Source: Chloropicon primus
Taxonomy: Eukaryota > Chlorophyta > Chloropicophyceae > Chloropicales > Chloropicaceae
Reading direction: 5' to 3'
DNA length: 64,000 bases
NCBI GenBank assembly: GCA_023205875.1
Contig: CP060769.1
Location: forward strand, 310,001 to 374,000
Of the stretch, positions 31,786-41,900 are shown piece by piece. Position 1 is the first letter of the stretch. Each line of letters begins with the position of its first letter. A model generated the notes under the pieces. That model was not told the DNA's origin. It was given only the letters and a program-made list of their open reading frames with translations, and searched no databases. The position numbers and the translations under genes were made by a program.

Positions 31786-32913
31786 ATGTTGGGCCAAAAG
31801 AGCGCAGTGAACAGTCCCCGGCCCAAGCTGAAGGGTAGCAGGTCGACTCAGAGCGTTGGAGGTGCCTCCACGGTGTCCATGTCGACGGAGTCTGGCATGC
31901 TGCTGAGGTTGATTGATGCCCAGCGTGCGAGGAAGATAGCCGAGGAGGACAAGAAGAGGCTGAACAACAGAGTGAAGCAGCTGCTCAAGGAGGAGGAGAA
32001 AGCGAAGAAGAGGATCTCCGAAACGAAGAAGAGAGCGGAAGAGATCTTGTCCTTGAAGAAGAGGAATGAGATCCGTGTGCAGGAGAAGGAGGCCCAGAGG
32101 CAGGAGATGGAAGACCATATCGTTGTGCTGAACAAGAACAAGACCAAGCTCAAAGCGAGCCATGCCAAGAGGAAAGAGAAGGCCCAGCAGGACCTGGTGA
32201 GGGTGAAGAAGCAGCTGTCTCAAGAAACGAGGGAGGAGTCCATGCAGCATGAGAGGGCGCTTCACCAGCAGAGGAAGCTCGCCCAGAGGAGGGCCTTGGA
32301 GACGAGAGAGAGCATACGCAAGTCGAAATCGGAAGCGGCCGCAAAGCTAGCGAAGGCCAAGGTGAAGCACATGAGCAACGTCAAGGAGGATTACATGAGT
32401 AGGTTGGACAACGAGCTGTCTCACCTTCGGGACACCGAGCAAGAGCTGAACGACATGACAATGCTGGAGATGGAGCTTATTCAGAGGCTGCAAGAGAAGC
32501 AGAGGGAGCAGGAGACTGCGTACACCAAACTTGAGCAGGTGCTCGGCATCGCGCAGGGAGGGCAAGGACCAGGAAAGTCACCGAAGAAGAAAGGACCTTC
32601 GGCGAGTTCTTCGCCCATGAGGCTGAAAAGACCGAACACGACGGGGACGCCGCCACAGACCACGCCACAGCAGCAGCAGCAGCAGCAGGGCAGTGGCTAC
32701 GAGGAGCCCACGGATGACGAGATCAGCGCCAAGTTTGGCCTGCTGGACAAGGCGGGCACTGGATTCATCTCCACGGCTGATCTTGGAAAGCTTTTGGTGT
32801 CCTTGGGTCTCAACCTGAACGAGAACCAGGTGGACCAGGCGAGAGGCCAGCTCGACCAAGGGCAAACGGGGCAGATATCGTTCGGAGAGTTCTTCCTGTG
32901 GTGGAAGGGGTGA
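31786..32913 (+). CDS. Coiled-coil protein with C-terminal EF-hand-like pair
   Basis: The product is 375 residues with no intron; the ATG follows a GA-repeat leader. Residues about 40-260 are a charged heptad-type coiled coil (ARKIAEEDKKRLNNRVKQLL and onward). A Ser/Pro/Gln-rich linker with a polyQ run follows (about 265-300). The C-terminal 65 residues form two EF-hand-like units (EISAKFGLLDKAGTGFISTA and QLDQGQTGQISFGEFFLWW). Both loops lack several acidic ligands, so calcium binding is doubtful. The family is not recognised. It is head-to-head with CFAP54, and ciliary coiled-coil/EF-hand proteins exist, but a flagellar role is only an inference. Confidence 0.72.
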   Translation: MLGQKSAVNSPRPKLKGSRSTQSVGGASTVSMSTESGMLLRLIDAQRARKIAEEDKKRLNNRVKQLLKEEEKAKKRISETKKRAEEILSLKKRNEIRVQEKEAQRQEMEDHIVVLNKNKTKLKASHAKRKEKAQQDLVRVKKQLSQETREESMQHERALHQQRKLAQRRALETRESIRKSKSEAAAKLAKAKVKHMSNVKEDYMSRLDNELSHLRDTEQELNDMTMLEMELIQRLQEKQREQETAYTKLEQVLGIAQGGQGPGKSPKKKGPSASSSPMRLKRPNTTGTPPQTTPQQQQQQQGSGYEEPTDDEISAKFGLLDKAGTGFISTADLGKLLVSLGLNLNENQVDQARGQLDQGQTGQISFGEFFLWWKG

Positions 32914-33142
32914 GTGGGGACGCGCTTCGAGAGCAAGGTTGGGTCACTCCAAGACGCCCCACACAAAGAAACACGTTAATATATAAAAGACAGATCGCCA
33001 CAAGATAGAAGATACAGCAACAACAACGGGCCGAAAGTCGACGCAGCGGAGCGAAGCACTCGCGCCGCGCCCGGGGCTGCCGCCCAATTGTAATATAATG
33101 ACACGCCTTTTGAGACAAAGCACGGACGACACGGGGCTTTCC

Positions 33143-33364
33143 TCACTTGTTCCCCACGGAGACGGCGAAGAGGCCAAAGTGCGCGCTCGCGAGGATGGTG
33201 CCCCCCAGGAGGCAGGCGACCGGCATTTGGGCCTTGGGATAGTTTCGCACGACCAAGGCGCTCGCAGGGAACAGAGGGGCGAGCAAGAGTGGGGCCATCC
33301 GGGTGTAATCGATCTCCCTCTTGGACCTCTTCCCCTCCGGAGGAGTCCCCTCGCTCGCACCCAT
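33143..33364 (-). CDS. Small two-TM membrane protein, unknown
   Basis: The product is 73 residues; ATG at 33364 (MGASEGTPPEGKRSKREIDY). Two hydrophobic segments follow a basic N-terminus: MAPLLLAPLFPASALVV and PVACLLGGTILASAHFGLF. The length and two-helix layout suit a small organelle or ER membrane protein, but I recognise no family. Support for a real gene is the clean short frame, its own spacer, and a shared 5' motif about 260 bp upstream in the right orientation. It converges with the coiled-coil gene (229 bp between stops). Confidence 0.5.
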   Translation of the reverse strand: MGASEGTPPEGKRSKREIDYTRMAPLLLAPLFPASALVVRNYPKAQMPVACLLGGTILASAHFGLFAVSVGNK

Positions 33365-34223
33365 CACACAAAACGAATCCAACCCAAGGAGGAGGAGAAC
33401 GAAAGGAAGGAAACCTTTGTGCTCACGACGACGATGAAGTCGCGACCTCTTGCTTCTCGATCCCCGTCGCCTTCGATCGCGATCGATCCGAGCTATCGAA
33501 CCCTCTGTTCTCTCTGTTCTCTCTGTGCTCTCTGTGGCTCTGATGGATCGATTGATGTCGATGTCGATGCCTTCTCTCCCTCGTTCTGACGATCGTGTGG
33601 CGCCAACTTGGTCAAGATCGGTACCAATCGAAAGCTCGCGACACGACGCACCCCTTGGTCGCGCCCTCCTCCTCCCTCTCCGCTCCGATCGCGCCGCGTC
33701 CGCTCGTTCTCTCCCTCCTCTGTGCTCTGTGCTCCGATCGATCGCGATCGCGCCAAAACCTAAACCTAAAGGGGCGAAGCGATCACAACGCGGAACGAGT
33801 GGGCGATCAAAGAGGTGAGCAGACGATCGAACGAGGACGAAGACGAAGACGACGGCGACGGCGACGGAGGGAAGGCGGAGGCTTCGCTTCGCGATCGCTT
33901 CGCTTCGTGCCGACGATCGCTTTGGCTTTCTTTCCGCACGAACGGAGCCAAAACGAAGAGAGAGAGAATGTGATCTACGCTCGAGTGCTTGGCCATGCCA
34001 TGGAAGGCGGGTTTGCGGAGGAGAGGCAGGGAAGGTCCTCGCGCGTGGGCGTGGTCCTTGACGCTGTGGTGCGATCGCGGTAACCGAGGCGTGGCGTTAC
34101 GTTCTGACTCTCTCTCTCTCCTGGGCGTTTTTGATCTTCTTTGTTGTTTTCTTTTTCATTTAGGTCAGCGTGAGAGAGAGAGAGAAAAGTAGCGAAGAGC
34201 GAGAGAGAGAGAGAGAGAGAAGG
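33365..34223. other. Divergent spacer before UAP56, with GA leader and probable leader splice site
   Basis: No protein gene is supported. It holds the motif copy at 33627-33646, CCTAAACCTAAAGG telo-box-like words near 33758, many GATCGCGATCGCG words, a pyrimidine tract ending CATTTAG at 34163 (likely leader splice acceptor), and (GA)n tracts at 34171-34222 running into the ATG. Confidence 0.6.
33627..33646 (-). promoter_or_regulatory. Shared 5'-flank motif, small membrane protein copy
   Basis: On the minus strand it reads TCGTGTCGCGAGCTTTCGAT followed by TGGTACC. That is nearly the same as the PCF11 copy (CGTCTCGCGGGCTTTCGATT then GGTACC). It is about 265 bp 5' of the ATG at 33364. Confidence 0.55.
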
Positions 34224-35519
34224 ATGGCGGAAGAGGAAGAGCTTGTTGACTACGAGGAGGAGGAGGAGTTGGCCCAGGAGAAGGGAAAGACGGAGGAAGC
34301 GTCGGGGGACAAGAAGGAAGCTGGTGGGAAGAAGGGTTTCGTGACCATACACTCGACTGGGTTCAAGGACTTTTTGCTCAAGCCTGAGCTGCTGAGAGCG
34401 ATTGTGGACTGTGGTTTCGAGCATCCATCGGAGGTGCAGCACGAGTGCATCCCTCAGTCGATCTTGGGAGAGGACGTGTTGTGCCAGGCCAAGAGTGGTA
34501 TGGGAAAGACGGCCGTATTCGTCCTGGCGGTCTTGCAGCAGCTCGAGCCAAAGGAGGGCGAGATTCAGGCTTTGGTGATGTGCCACACGAGAGAGCTTGC
34601 TTTCCAGATCACCCACGAGTTCGAGAGATTCTCGGCTTACTTGCCTGACATCAAGGTCAGCACCATCTTCGGTGGAGTCAGCATCAAGGCGCAGAAGGAG
34701 GACCTGAAGACGAGCCCGCCAAACATCGTGATCGGAACCCCAGGAAGGGTGAAGACTTTGGGAAAGGATGGCGACCTGAAGCTCGACCACGTCAGGCACT
34801 TCGTTCTTGACGAGTGCGACAAGATGCTCGAGCAGCTCGACATGAGGTCCGACGTCCAGGAGATCTTCAAGCTCACCCCTCACGACAAGCAGGTCATGAT
34901 GTTCAGCGCAACCCTGTCCAAGGACATCAGGACTGTCTGCAAGAAGTTCATGAGCGACCCAATGGAAGTCTACGTGGACGACGAGGCCAAGCTCACCCTG
35001 CACGGTCTGGTGCAGCACTACGTGAACATGGAGGAGAGCGAGAAGAACAGAAAGCTTAACGACTTGCTTGACGCGTTGGACTTCAACCAGGTGGTGATCT
35101 TCGTCAAGAGCATTGATCGGGCGATTGCCCTCGACAAACTCTTGCGGGACTGCAGCTTCCCTTCGATTTGCATCCACGGAAGGATGAAGCAGGAGGAGAG
35201 GCTGAACAGGTACAAGGCTTTCAAGGAGGGCCAGAAGAGGATTATGGTCGCCACCGATCTCATCCACAGAGGTATCGACGTCGAGAGAGTGAACATTGTG
35301 ATCAACTACGACATGCCTCAGGATAGCGAGCAGGCCCACGGGGCTGACACTTACTTGCATAGAGTCGGAAGGGCCGGAAGGTTCGGAACCAAGGGTCTTG
35401 CCATCACCTTCGTAGCCAGCGAGGCGGACAGCACCGTCTTGAACAGCGTCCAGGAGAGGTTTGACGTTGACATCAAGGAGCTCCCTGACCAGATCGACGC
35501 CTCGTCTTATATGAGTTAA
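34224..35519 (+). CDS. UAP56: DEAD-box RNA helicase UAP56/DDX39 (Sub2)
   Basis: The product is 431 residues with no coding intron, the standard length. UAP56/Sub2 acts in spliceosome assembly and, within TREX, in mRNA export. Motifs in order: Q motif region ([19 protein letters not shown]), I AKSGMGKT, Ia [11 protein letters not shown], Ib TPGR, II DECD (the UAP56-specific variant of DEAD), [42 protein letters not shown]. The acidic N-terminus ([13 protein letters not shown]) is typical of the family. The leader carries GA repeats right up to the ATG. AATAAA at 35533 is 14 bp after the stop. Confidence 0.96.
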   Translation: MAEEEELVDYEEEEELAQEKGKTEEASGDKKEAGGKKGFVTIHSTGFKDFLLKPELLRAIVDCGFEHPSEVQHECIPQSILGEDVLCQAKSGMGKTAVFVLAVLQQLEPKEGEIQALVMCHTRELAFQITHEFERFSAYLPDIKVSTIFGGVSIKAQKEDLKTSPPNIVIGTPGRVKTLGKDGDLKLDHVRHFVLDECDKMLEQLDMRSDVQEIFKLTPHDKQVMMFSATLSKDIRTVCKKFMSDPMEVYVDDEAKLTLHGLVQHYVNMEESEKNRKLNDLLDALDFNQVVIFVKSIDRAIALDKLLRDCSFPSICIHGRMKQEERLNRYKAFKEGQKRIMVATDLIHRGIDVERVNIVINYDMPQDSEQAHGADTYLHRVGRAGRFGTKGLAITFVASEADSTVLNSVQERFDVDIKELPDQIDASSYMS

Positions 35520-35532
35520 TTAAACCCGAGCG

Positions 35533-35538
35533 AATAAA
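35533..35538 (+). terminator. Poly(A) signal AATAAA of UAP56
   Basis: Canonical hexamer 14 bp after the TAA. Confidence 0.6.
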
Positions 35539-35779
35539 CTTGCAATGTCGGACTCTTCTTGGCTTTTTCTTTCCAAAAAATGCGCGCAGCCAAAAAGCTG
35601 CCACACGTTGTCTAGTCTATGACAACTCTTACTTTATACTTATGCTGTTGCTGTGTGTTGGCGCCCTCCCCTTCCATACAAAAGTCACGGACTCGCTTAG
35701 ACCCCCCGCCACGCGAATGAACCGCCCGTCCACACAAGCTGTGCCAGCTTCCCCCCGACTATCCCCCCCACTGCTACGC

Positions 35780-36510
35780 TTATATCGTCCTGCGCTTGGT
35801 GTCATACCTGGGATGCCAAGGCGAACGAGCGTTAGCGTTAGCGTTCTTGATCGAAGAAGAAGAAACAAGAGTCAAAACCAAGCAAGGAGGGAAGGAGGGC
35901 CTACGTACCAGTCCTTGAACATCTTTGAGTTCTTCGCAATCCTCTCCGTGATGACCTTCTTGTCCGTGAGCTTGGTGTACGTGTCCGGCGAGTTGAGGTA
36001 GTAGTTGACTGATATCATGGTCTTCGCTTGGGACGCACTATTCGGTGCGAACGGTGATGGGCCTAACCTCTTGGACTCGTCCAGCTCCTTCCTGTTCAGG
36101 AACTCCGATCTGTCTGCATCATAAGGCGACGAAGATCCCACGAAGATGTTGCCCTTGCGTGTGATGGCGTGCTTGGCCAGTGAAGGATTACAGGGACTGA
36201 AAGGAACCTTTCTCGACCCTGTGGACTCCTCATTCGAAGCACCAACGCCTTTCCCGCTCGCACTCGAATTCGCATTCCATCCTCCATCCTGCGCCTCCTT
36301 CGAACGCTTCACGTGTGTCTCCAAGAAAGGGAATGGCAACCGAGCACGAGGAGAGTTCAATACAAGCTGTGCTACATCTGCATCAGGCAAGTTCCTCAAA
36401 GCTGGAAACCTCCTGGCCGTCAGTGAAGTCTTGAATTGTCTTATGACTTGTGGAGAGACTTCAGCAGTCGTCATCGTTTTGGTTGACCCCGAGGATTCGT
36501 TCCCAACCAT
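35780..36510 (-). CDS. Unrecognised protein, two exons with a 28-nt last exon
   Basis: Exon 1 is 36510-35909 and exon 2 is 35807-35780; the intron (101 bp, GTACGT...CAG) splits a Trp codon, and the sum (630 nt) is in frame, giving 209 residues ending FKDWYDTKRRTI. Without splicing the frame runs into intron sequence within a few codons of the donor. The N-terminal half is low-complexity Ser/Asn-rich with one helix-like block (VIRQFKTSLTARRFPALRNL); the C-terminal 50 residues (YYLNSPDTYTKLTDKKVITE) look ordered. No family is recognised. The ATG is preceded by a 37-bp sense-strand GA tract (36542-36578). The splice model is mine; cDNA would settle it. Confidence 0.6.
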
Positions 36511-36538
36511 CTTGTTCCTCTTGGTATCCTCCACTCAA

Positions 36539-36580
<42 letters not shown>

Positions 36581-37197
36581 GTCACCTCACTCGAAACCCA
36601 AGGTGGTGGTGGTGGTCAAATGCTTTGACAAAGTTTTGGCAACAAAAAGCTGGGGGAAAGGTTTCGATATTGAACGAGTTGTGAGGTCGTGTTGAGTGTG
36701 TTGTGCCCCCTTCACTTCACCCCCTGCGTCCCTTGTGTTGTTGGACAGGTGGTGTGGTTGCCCCTCTCGTCCAGTCAGAGGGAGGAGGGTTCAACAATTT
36801 TGACACAAAGCTTTGACTGGAAGGAAGGCAAAACCAAGTGTACCCGAGAGCGAGAGCGGAGAGGGGACAGAGCAGAGCGATGGAGGGATGGAGGGAGGGG
36901 AGCAGCCATCGGGGATGAATGGTGGAAGCAGGCAAGGATGAGGAGGGGTCCCATTTGGGATGGGGATGAGAGAAGCGAAAGAAAGTTGTCCAGGGGATCC
37001 GTGCACATTAACATTAATACCAACACCAGAGGAGGGGGGAGAGAGGGATGAAGAATGGATGATGGTGGGCAAGGAGGGGTCCGTTGAGAGCTGTTGATGG
37101 AATCAGGGGTAAGGCAGAGACAGGGTAACAATGGCATGATCGATTGACATTAGAAGAGCCTGTATTATTGGTATTCTTGTTTGATCGCTTCAATGCG
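36511..37197. other. Spacer with CT microsatellite
   Basis: (CT)n at 36542-36578 (GA on the minus strand, the leader of the 36510 gene). The rest shows only low-complexity GA-rich stretches and no gene. Confidence 0.6.
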
Positions 37198-38694
37198 TTA
37201 CATGTCATAAGAACAAGACGTCGAGGTCAGCGAACAACGGATTCTCACTTTATCGAGGTCAGTGGCCAAATCCCCATCCTGCCGCTGGCCCTCCTCGATC
37301 CACTGAACAATGTGCCGGTGATGCTGCGCTTTCTTTCGGCATTCCTCTGGATCCCAAGGACAGGGCGGGTCATGGCTGCGCAGCCACTGCAGAATCTCAA
37401 GGTAACCTCCTTTAGCTGCCTCCTCACAAGAGTGCATGCTCCAAGGACAAGGCGGATCCTGGCTTCGCAGCCATTTCAGGACATCAAGGTGACCTGTTGC
37501 AGCTGCAAAATAACAAACCCTCGAGTCCCAGGGACAAGGCGGATCCTGGCTGCGGAGCCACTGCAGCACGTCGACGCGGCCTTCTCCAGCTGCATAGCCA
37601 CACACGTAACTGTCCCAAGGGCAAGGCGGATCCTGGCTTCGAGCCCACTGCAGAATGTGGAGGTGACCGTCTCTAGCTGCCATTCTACAAGTCACCGCGC
37701 CCCAAGGCAATGGTGGATTCAGGCTTCGAGCCCACTCGAGGACATGAAGTTGACCATCTCTAGCAGCAATGTAGCAAGTGTCCCCGTCGCAGTCGCCAGG
37801 TAGATCCTGACTCCGAAGCCACTTCAAAACCTCAACGCGACCACCATGAACTGCACGACCGTGAGTATCTATTGGGTCCCAAGGGCAAGGGGGATTCTGG
37901 CTCCGAACCCACTGCAGAACATGAAGGTGACCCCCATAAGCTGCACGAGAACAAGTCATCCCGTCCCAAGGACAGGGTGGACTCTGACTTCTAAGCCACT
38001 TCAGAACGTCGAGGTGACCTTCAGAAGCTGCAAAGGCACAAGTCGTCTTGCTCCAAGGGCAAGGAGGAGTCTGGCTTCGAAGCCACTGCAAGACATGAAG
38101 CTGACCTTCCAGCGCCGAGTATTCGCAACTCCATTCATCGAGCATACAGCCCTTGTTCCTCAACCACTTCAGCACCTCGATGTGTCCTCCGGCAGCAGCT
38201 TGCGCCTGACAACCCCGTTTCCCGATATCCAAGGAGACCCCTTGGCTCCTCAACCACTTTATCACCTCGAGGCTGCCCTGGAAAGCGGCGACGCGCATCA
38301 GGTCAGCGTCGTACAAGTGGTCGCAGCAATCATATCTCTTCGCTGTCGGCGCTCCCTTTGCCACTTTGAACGAGAGATACACCCAATAGTACCAACCAAA
38401 GCTGAAGCAAGGAATCCGCTTGGACAGCGTTTTGTTCCTCAGGTCTGTCCTCAGGGCCTTCTCCTTCTTTGGGTTCGCCGCCCTCACGGCAACAAGGAAT
38501 GTCTTGCAGGTCAACCCAAACGCGATTCGGTCGTAGGGGTCCAGCTGGTTTGCAATACGAAGCCACGCCGTCCCTGGGAGAACTTCCAACGCCTTCTTCC
38601 CCTCCCTCCTCTGCCTCTCGCTCTCCTCCCTCGTCACCACCTTGGTGATTTCAGAGCGCTTCTTCTTCTCTTTCGTTCTTTTCTTCTTCGCCAT
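37198..38694 (-). CDS. Ankyrin-like repeat protein (HLxVLKWLRSQxPPCPW family)
   Basis: The product is 498 residues with no intron; the ATG at 38694 opens a Lys-rich N-terminus (MAKKKRTKEKKKRSE). An F-box-like segment follows (LPGTAWLRIANQLDPYDRIA...FGLTCKTFL, about 40-70). About eleven repeats of 29-30 residues then run to near residue 470, each of the form GHLxVLxWLRSQxPPCPWDxxTCxxAA. This is the divergent ankyrin type abundant in prasinophytes, stramenopiles and giant viruses. Likely a protein-binding adaptor, possibly for an SCF-type ligase; targets are unknown. A broken fragment of the same family lies at 44215-44430. The F-box-like gene at 44492 shares its 5' motif. Confidence 0.85.
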   Translation of the reverse strand: MAKKKRTKEKKKRSEITKVVTREESERQRREGKKALEVLPGTAWLRIANQLDPYDRIAFGLTCKTFLVAVRAANPKKEKALRTDLRNKTLSKRIPCFSFGWYYWVYLSFKVAKGAPTAKRYDCCDHLYDADLMRVAAFQGSLEVIKWLRSQGVSLDIGKRGCQAQAAAGGHIEVLKWLRNKGCMLDEWSCEYSALEGQLHVLQWLRSQTPPCPWSKTTCAFAASEGHLDVLKWLRSQSPPCPWDGMTCSRAAYGGHLHVLQWVRSQNPPCPWDPIDTHGRAVHGGRVEVLKWLRSQDLPGDCDGDTCYIAARDGQLHVLEWARSLNPPLPWGAVTCRMAARDGHLHILQWARSQDPPCPWDSYVCGYAAGEGRVDVLQWLRSQDPPCPWDSRVCYFAAATGHLDVLKWLRSQDPPCPWSMHSCEEAAKGGYLEILQWLRSHDPPCPWDPEECRKKAQHHRHIVQWIEEGQRQDGDLATDLDKVRIRCSLTSTSCSYDM

Positions 38695-38720
38695 GCTGTA
38701 GAATCTTTCGCGCGACGGCT

Positions 38721-38750
38721 CTTTCGAAAGAGCAAGAGAAGACGCTTCCG
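38721..38750 (-). promoter_or_regulatory. Shared 5'-flank motif, ankyrin-gene copy
   Basis: The minus strand reads CGGAAGCGTCTTCTCTTGCT then CTTTCGAAAG. It is nearly identical to the distal copy before the F-box-like gene (45567-45600) and ends about 26 bp 5' of the ATG. Confidence 0.55.
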
Positions 38751-38973
38751 CCTGTCAAATCCTCCACTTCTCTCTTTTTCTCCTCCGCGCGCTCCCGTTC
38801 TCTTCGTTTCTCTCTCTCGTGCTCGTCCTGGTTCGCCCTCGTGCTCGTCCTGGTTCGCCCTCGTGCTCGCCCGTTATGATGGATGGTTCAGCGGAAGGGA
38901 CGGAGGGTGACGGTGATGGAACAAGCAAGCAAACAAGCAAGGAAGGCAAGGACAAAGGCGATAAAACATCTAT

Positions 38974-41900
38974 TCAAGTCTTCTTGTAGTAGAGGTTGCA
39001 CAATCCCGTGCCCGAGGTTGTGACCAGCTGTCCGCAGGCGATGTTGCTGCTCGGCGAGGTCATTTCATCCAAGGTGTTGAAGAGGACGGACTTTCTTAGG
39101 AACTGTGTGGCGGTCTCAAAGGACATCTGCAAGAAGGGGGATCCAAACTTAGGGAAGGTTCCCGTTCTGCTGCACCCAGTGAACCTTCCTGTATGAGTCA
39201 TGAAGTCACTCACGAGGGACAGGTGGCGAGGGTCTACCTCAATGCCGTAGGCCCCGAAAACTTTGATGACTTCGTTCTCAAGAACTCTCCTGGCGGCCTC
39301 GATCCCAAAGTTGTCCTGCATCATGTGGATGTCATTGGACTCTAATCTGGTGAGATCCACCACATGGCAGTTCCTCTGGAGGCAATCCAAGAGATTCCCC
39401 GTTTTCCCCTGGACCAGCAGGCCAGCCTCATTGTCGTCCATGGCAATCTTGTCAGCGCTGTCGACCCCGGCAGTCTCGTTGACAACGCACTGCATGGAAA
39501 CTTTCTCGCAAAGCTCGAGCATCGGGATCTTCCTCAGGCTCTCGTGCTTGACATCGATGCAGGCCTCGAAGGGAGAATCCTCGTCTTCCTGCTGGTCAGG
39601 CGCACACGATTCCGTATCACCACCGTCGCCTTTCTTTCCCAAATAGTGGAATATCTCGGCATCAGGGGTCACCTGGGCAGCCTTCCTGCTGAACGCTTTC
39701 AGGCTTGTGCTCACCTTGGCGCAAAACGTCGACGTGATGCACCTGAAAATCATCTTCTTGCTGATCATCACGCCCGCTTGCTCCCTGTACGCCTTCAGCG
39801 GGTGGAACTTCAGCTTCAAATGGAAGGTCTGCACCACCAGCTTTCTGCCCGCGTCCCAGACAATGGGCTTCTCGGAGACTTGGATACCCTTCAGGATCTC
39901 CAACAGGCCGATCTTCCGTAGCCTGCTGGCAAGGACCTTGGTCTGGCTCTCCTTCGCACCTTTTGCGAAAGGGACTTTGATGAACGGGGTCTTGATCTCC
40001 TTCGTCGCCGTCATCAAGAGCTCCCTAAGCCTCGGGATACCCAGCGTCACGTTGGCCTCCCCTCTACCCGCGTGATGGAAAGTGTTCAGGGTCCTGGTGT
40101 GTTTAGGAGAAGCAGAGAAAGGTCGAGAGACAGTCAGCATCAGTATTCTTGCTCCAGATCCAGGGCAAAGGCCAGATCCAGGCCAATCACAAAAGCAAAG
40201 CAAAGCGAAGAGAGATCCATCAAGACCAAGATCACCAGAGTGGACTGCAATCGCTCCGTGGTACTTACATTTGGGTCGAGGGCTCTCCTATGGATTGTGC
40301 TGCCACGACTCCCACGGCGTCACCGGCGCAAGACAGGGAGTTCTCCAGCTTGGCGGCGAGAAGGCTCTTGAGAGCAGCCTCTGTTGGGGACGCTTCCTCC
40401 TCCGTGACGCTCCTTCCTCCCTTCTTCTTCTTCTCCTTCTTCCTCTTTTTGGATTTCTTCATCAGGATGCCGGTGTCATCTTTCCCCTCCGCGGCATACT
40501 CGTCCCAGGCCCTGTTGAAACGCCCCAAACCCCCTTGGGGGCTCCTCAATGCCGCGCCCTGGCCCGGGGCATCAAGATCCAAGGTGTGCTTCAGCCTCTG
40601 AGCAAGAGGCATGCAGTTCTGGACAAGGAAGTTGAACTTGTACAAGTAAGACTCCTTCGTGGGGTCGACCCCATCCTCGCCGTACCGGAACTGGACGATG
40701 CTGCCGTGCTGGTGCTTCATCCCCCCGGCGCTCTTTGGTTTGAAGTCTCCCCTACCGTCCCGCACAGTTCCGTCGTACTTCACGGACAGAGACTCGAGGG
40801 ACTTCACGAGGCACCTCTGCAGGTAGCCTGACCTTGCCGTCTTCACCGTCGTGTCCACGAGGCCCTCCCTGCCCGCCATGCAGTGAAAGTAATACTCCTG
40901 AGGCTGCAGGCCAGTGAGGAAGCGGTCTGCAATGAAGCCACAGCTACGGGGTTCCAGCGTGTAGGGCAAAAAGCATGGCAAGGTCTTTCCCGATTCCATC
41001 CTTGGCACCCTCCTGCCCTCCAAGGTCTGCTGCCCGAGGAGCACACTGATCTGCGAGTGGTTCACCATCGATCCCTTGGCCCCGCTGCACGTCATCATGT
41101 TGAAGTTGTTCTTCGGAAACTGCTTGGTGCTGCCCGCGGGCAAGCAAGAGTTCACTGCGACACTGCTAATGGAATTCAGTGCTCCCGTGCAGACGGCATC
41201 GAATCTGGCGCCAAACGCCTCCTTGTTGTGGCCCAAGAGCTCTTGCCTCAGGTTATGCTCGAGCCGGCCTCTCGATGGGTCGTCCATCCCGAGAAGCTCC
41301 ATGGTGGCCCTGTTGACGTCCTCGGAGGACTGCTTCAGGGCGTCCCGCCTGCTGGCCTCGCTCTTGCCGTCGAGCAAGAGGTCATCGATGCTGCAGGTGA
41401 AGCCCCGAAGCTGCAGGAATTTCGTGTAGAGTCTGCTGAAGCAGCTCATGAGGTTCGACATGGTGTCCGCGCCGTAGAGCTCCTGCACGCTGTGAACCAG
41501 GCCGTACTTTCCATACTGAGCCTTGTCCACGACCCCGTGGATCAGCTCCGCATTTCTGACGTAGACCTGGCTCTCAAGGCTGCCCTTGCAAAAGTAAGTC
41601 TTCGCGACCTTCGTCTTGTAATCTCCGGTGAAGGAGAACTTGGTGTCCCCGAGGACGTTCGCGAGCACGCTGGAGATGACCTGCTTTCCCGTCCACAGCC
41701 TCTGGGGCTTGAGCAAGGTGGGCGGCAGAAGCTGGACTGCAGAACGACGACAGGGGGATTCACTCCTCTTCCTCTTCAGCATGCAGCACGCCTCGTACAC
41801 CAGGAGCTCGTAGTGCTTCCTGTCCAAAAAGGTGTCCTGCATCGTGAGGTAGACGCTCGAGATGACGTGGTCCTGGATCAGCCCCTTGATTGGCTTGCCG

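Noticed and set aside
33595-34083. 162-codon plus-strand frame before UAP56
   Set aside because: Arg/Ser-rich translation of GATCGCG and GACGGCGAC repeats in the promoter region; UAP56 already has a full N-terminus.
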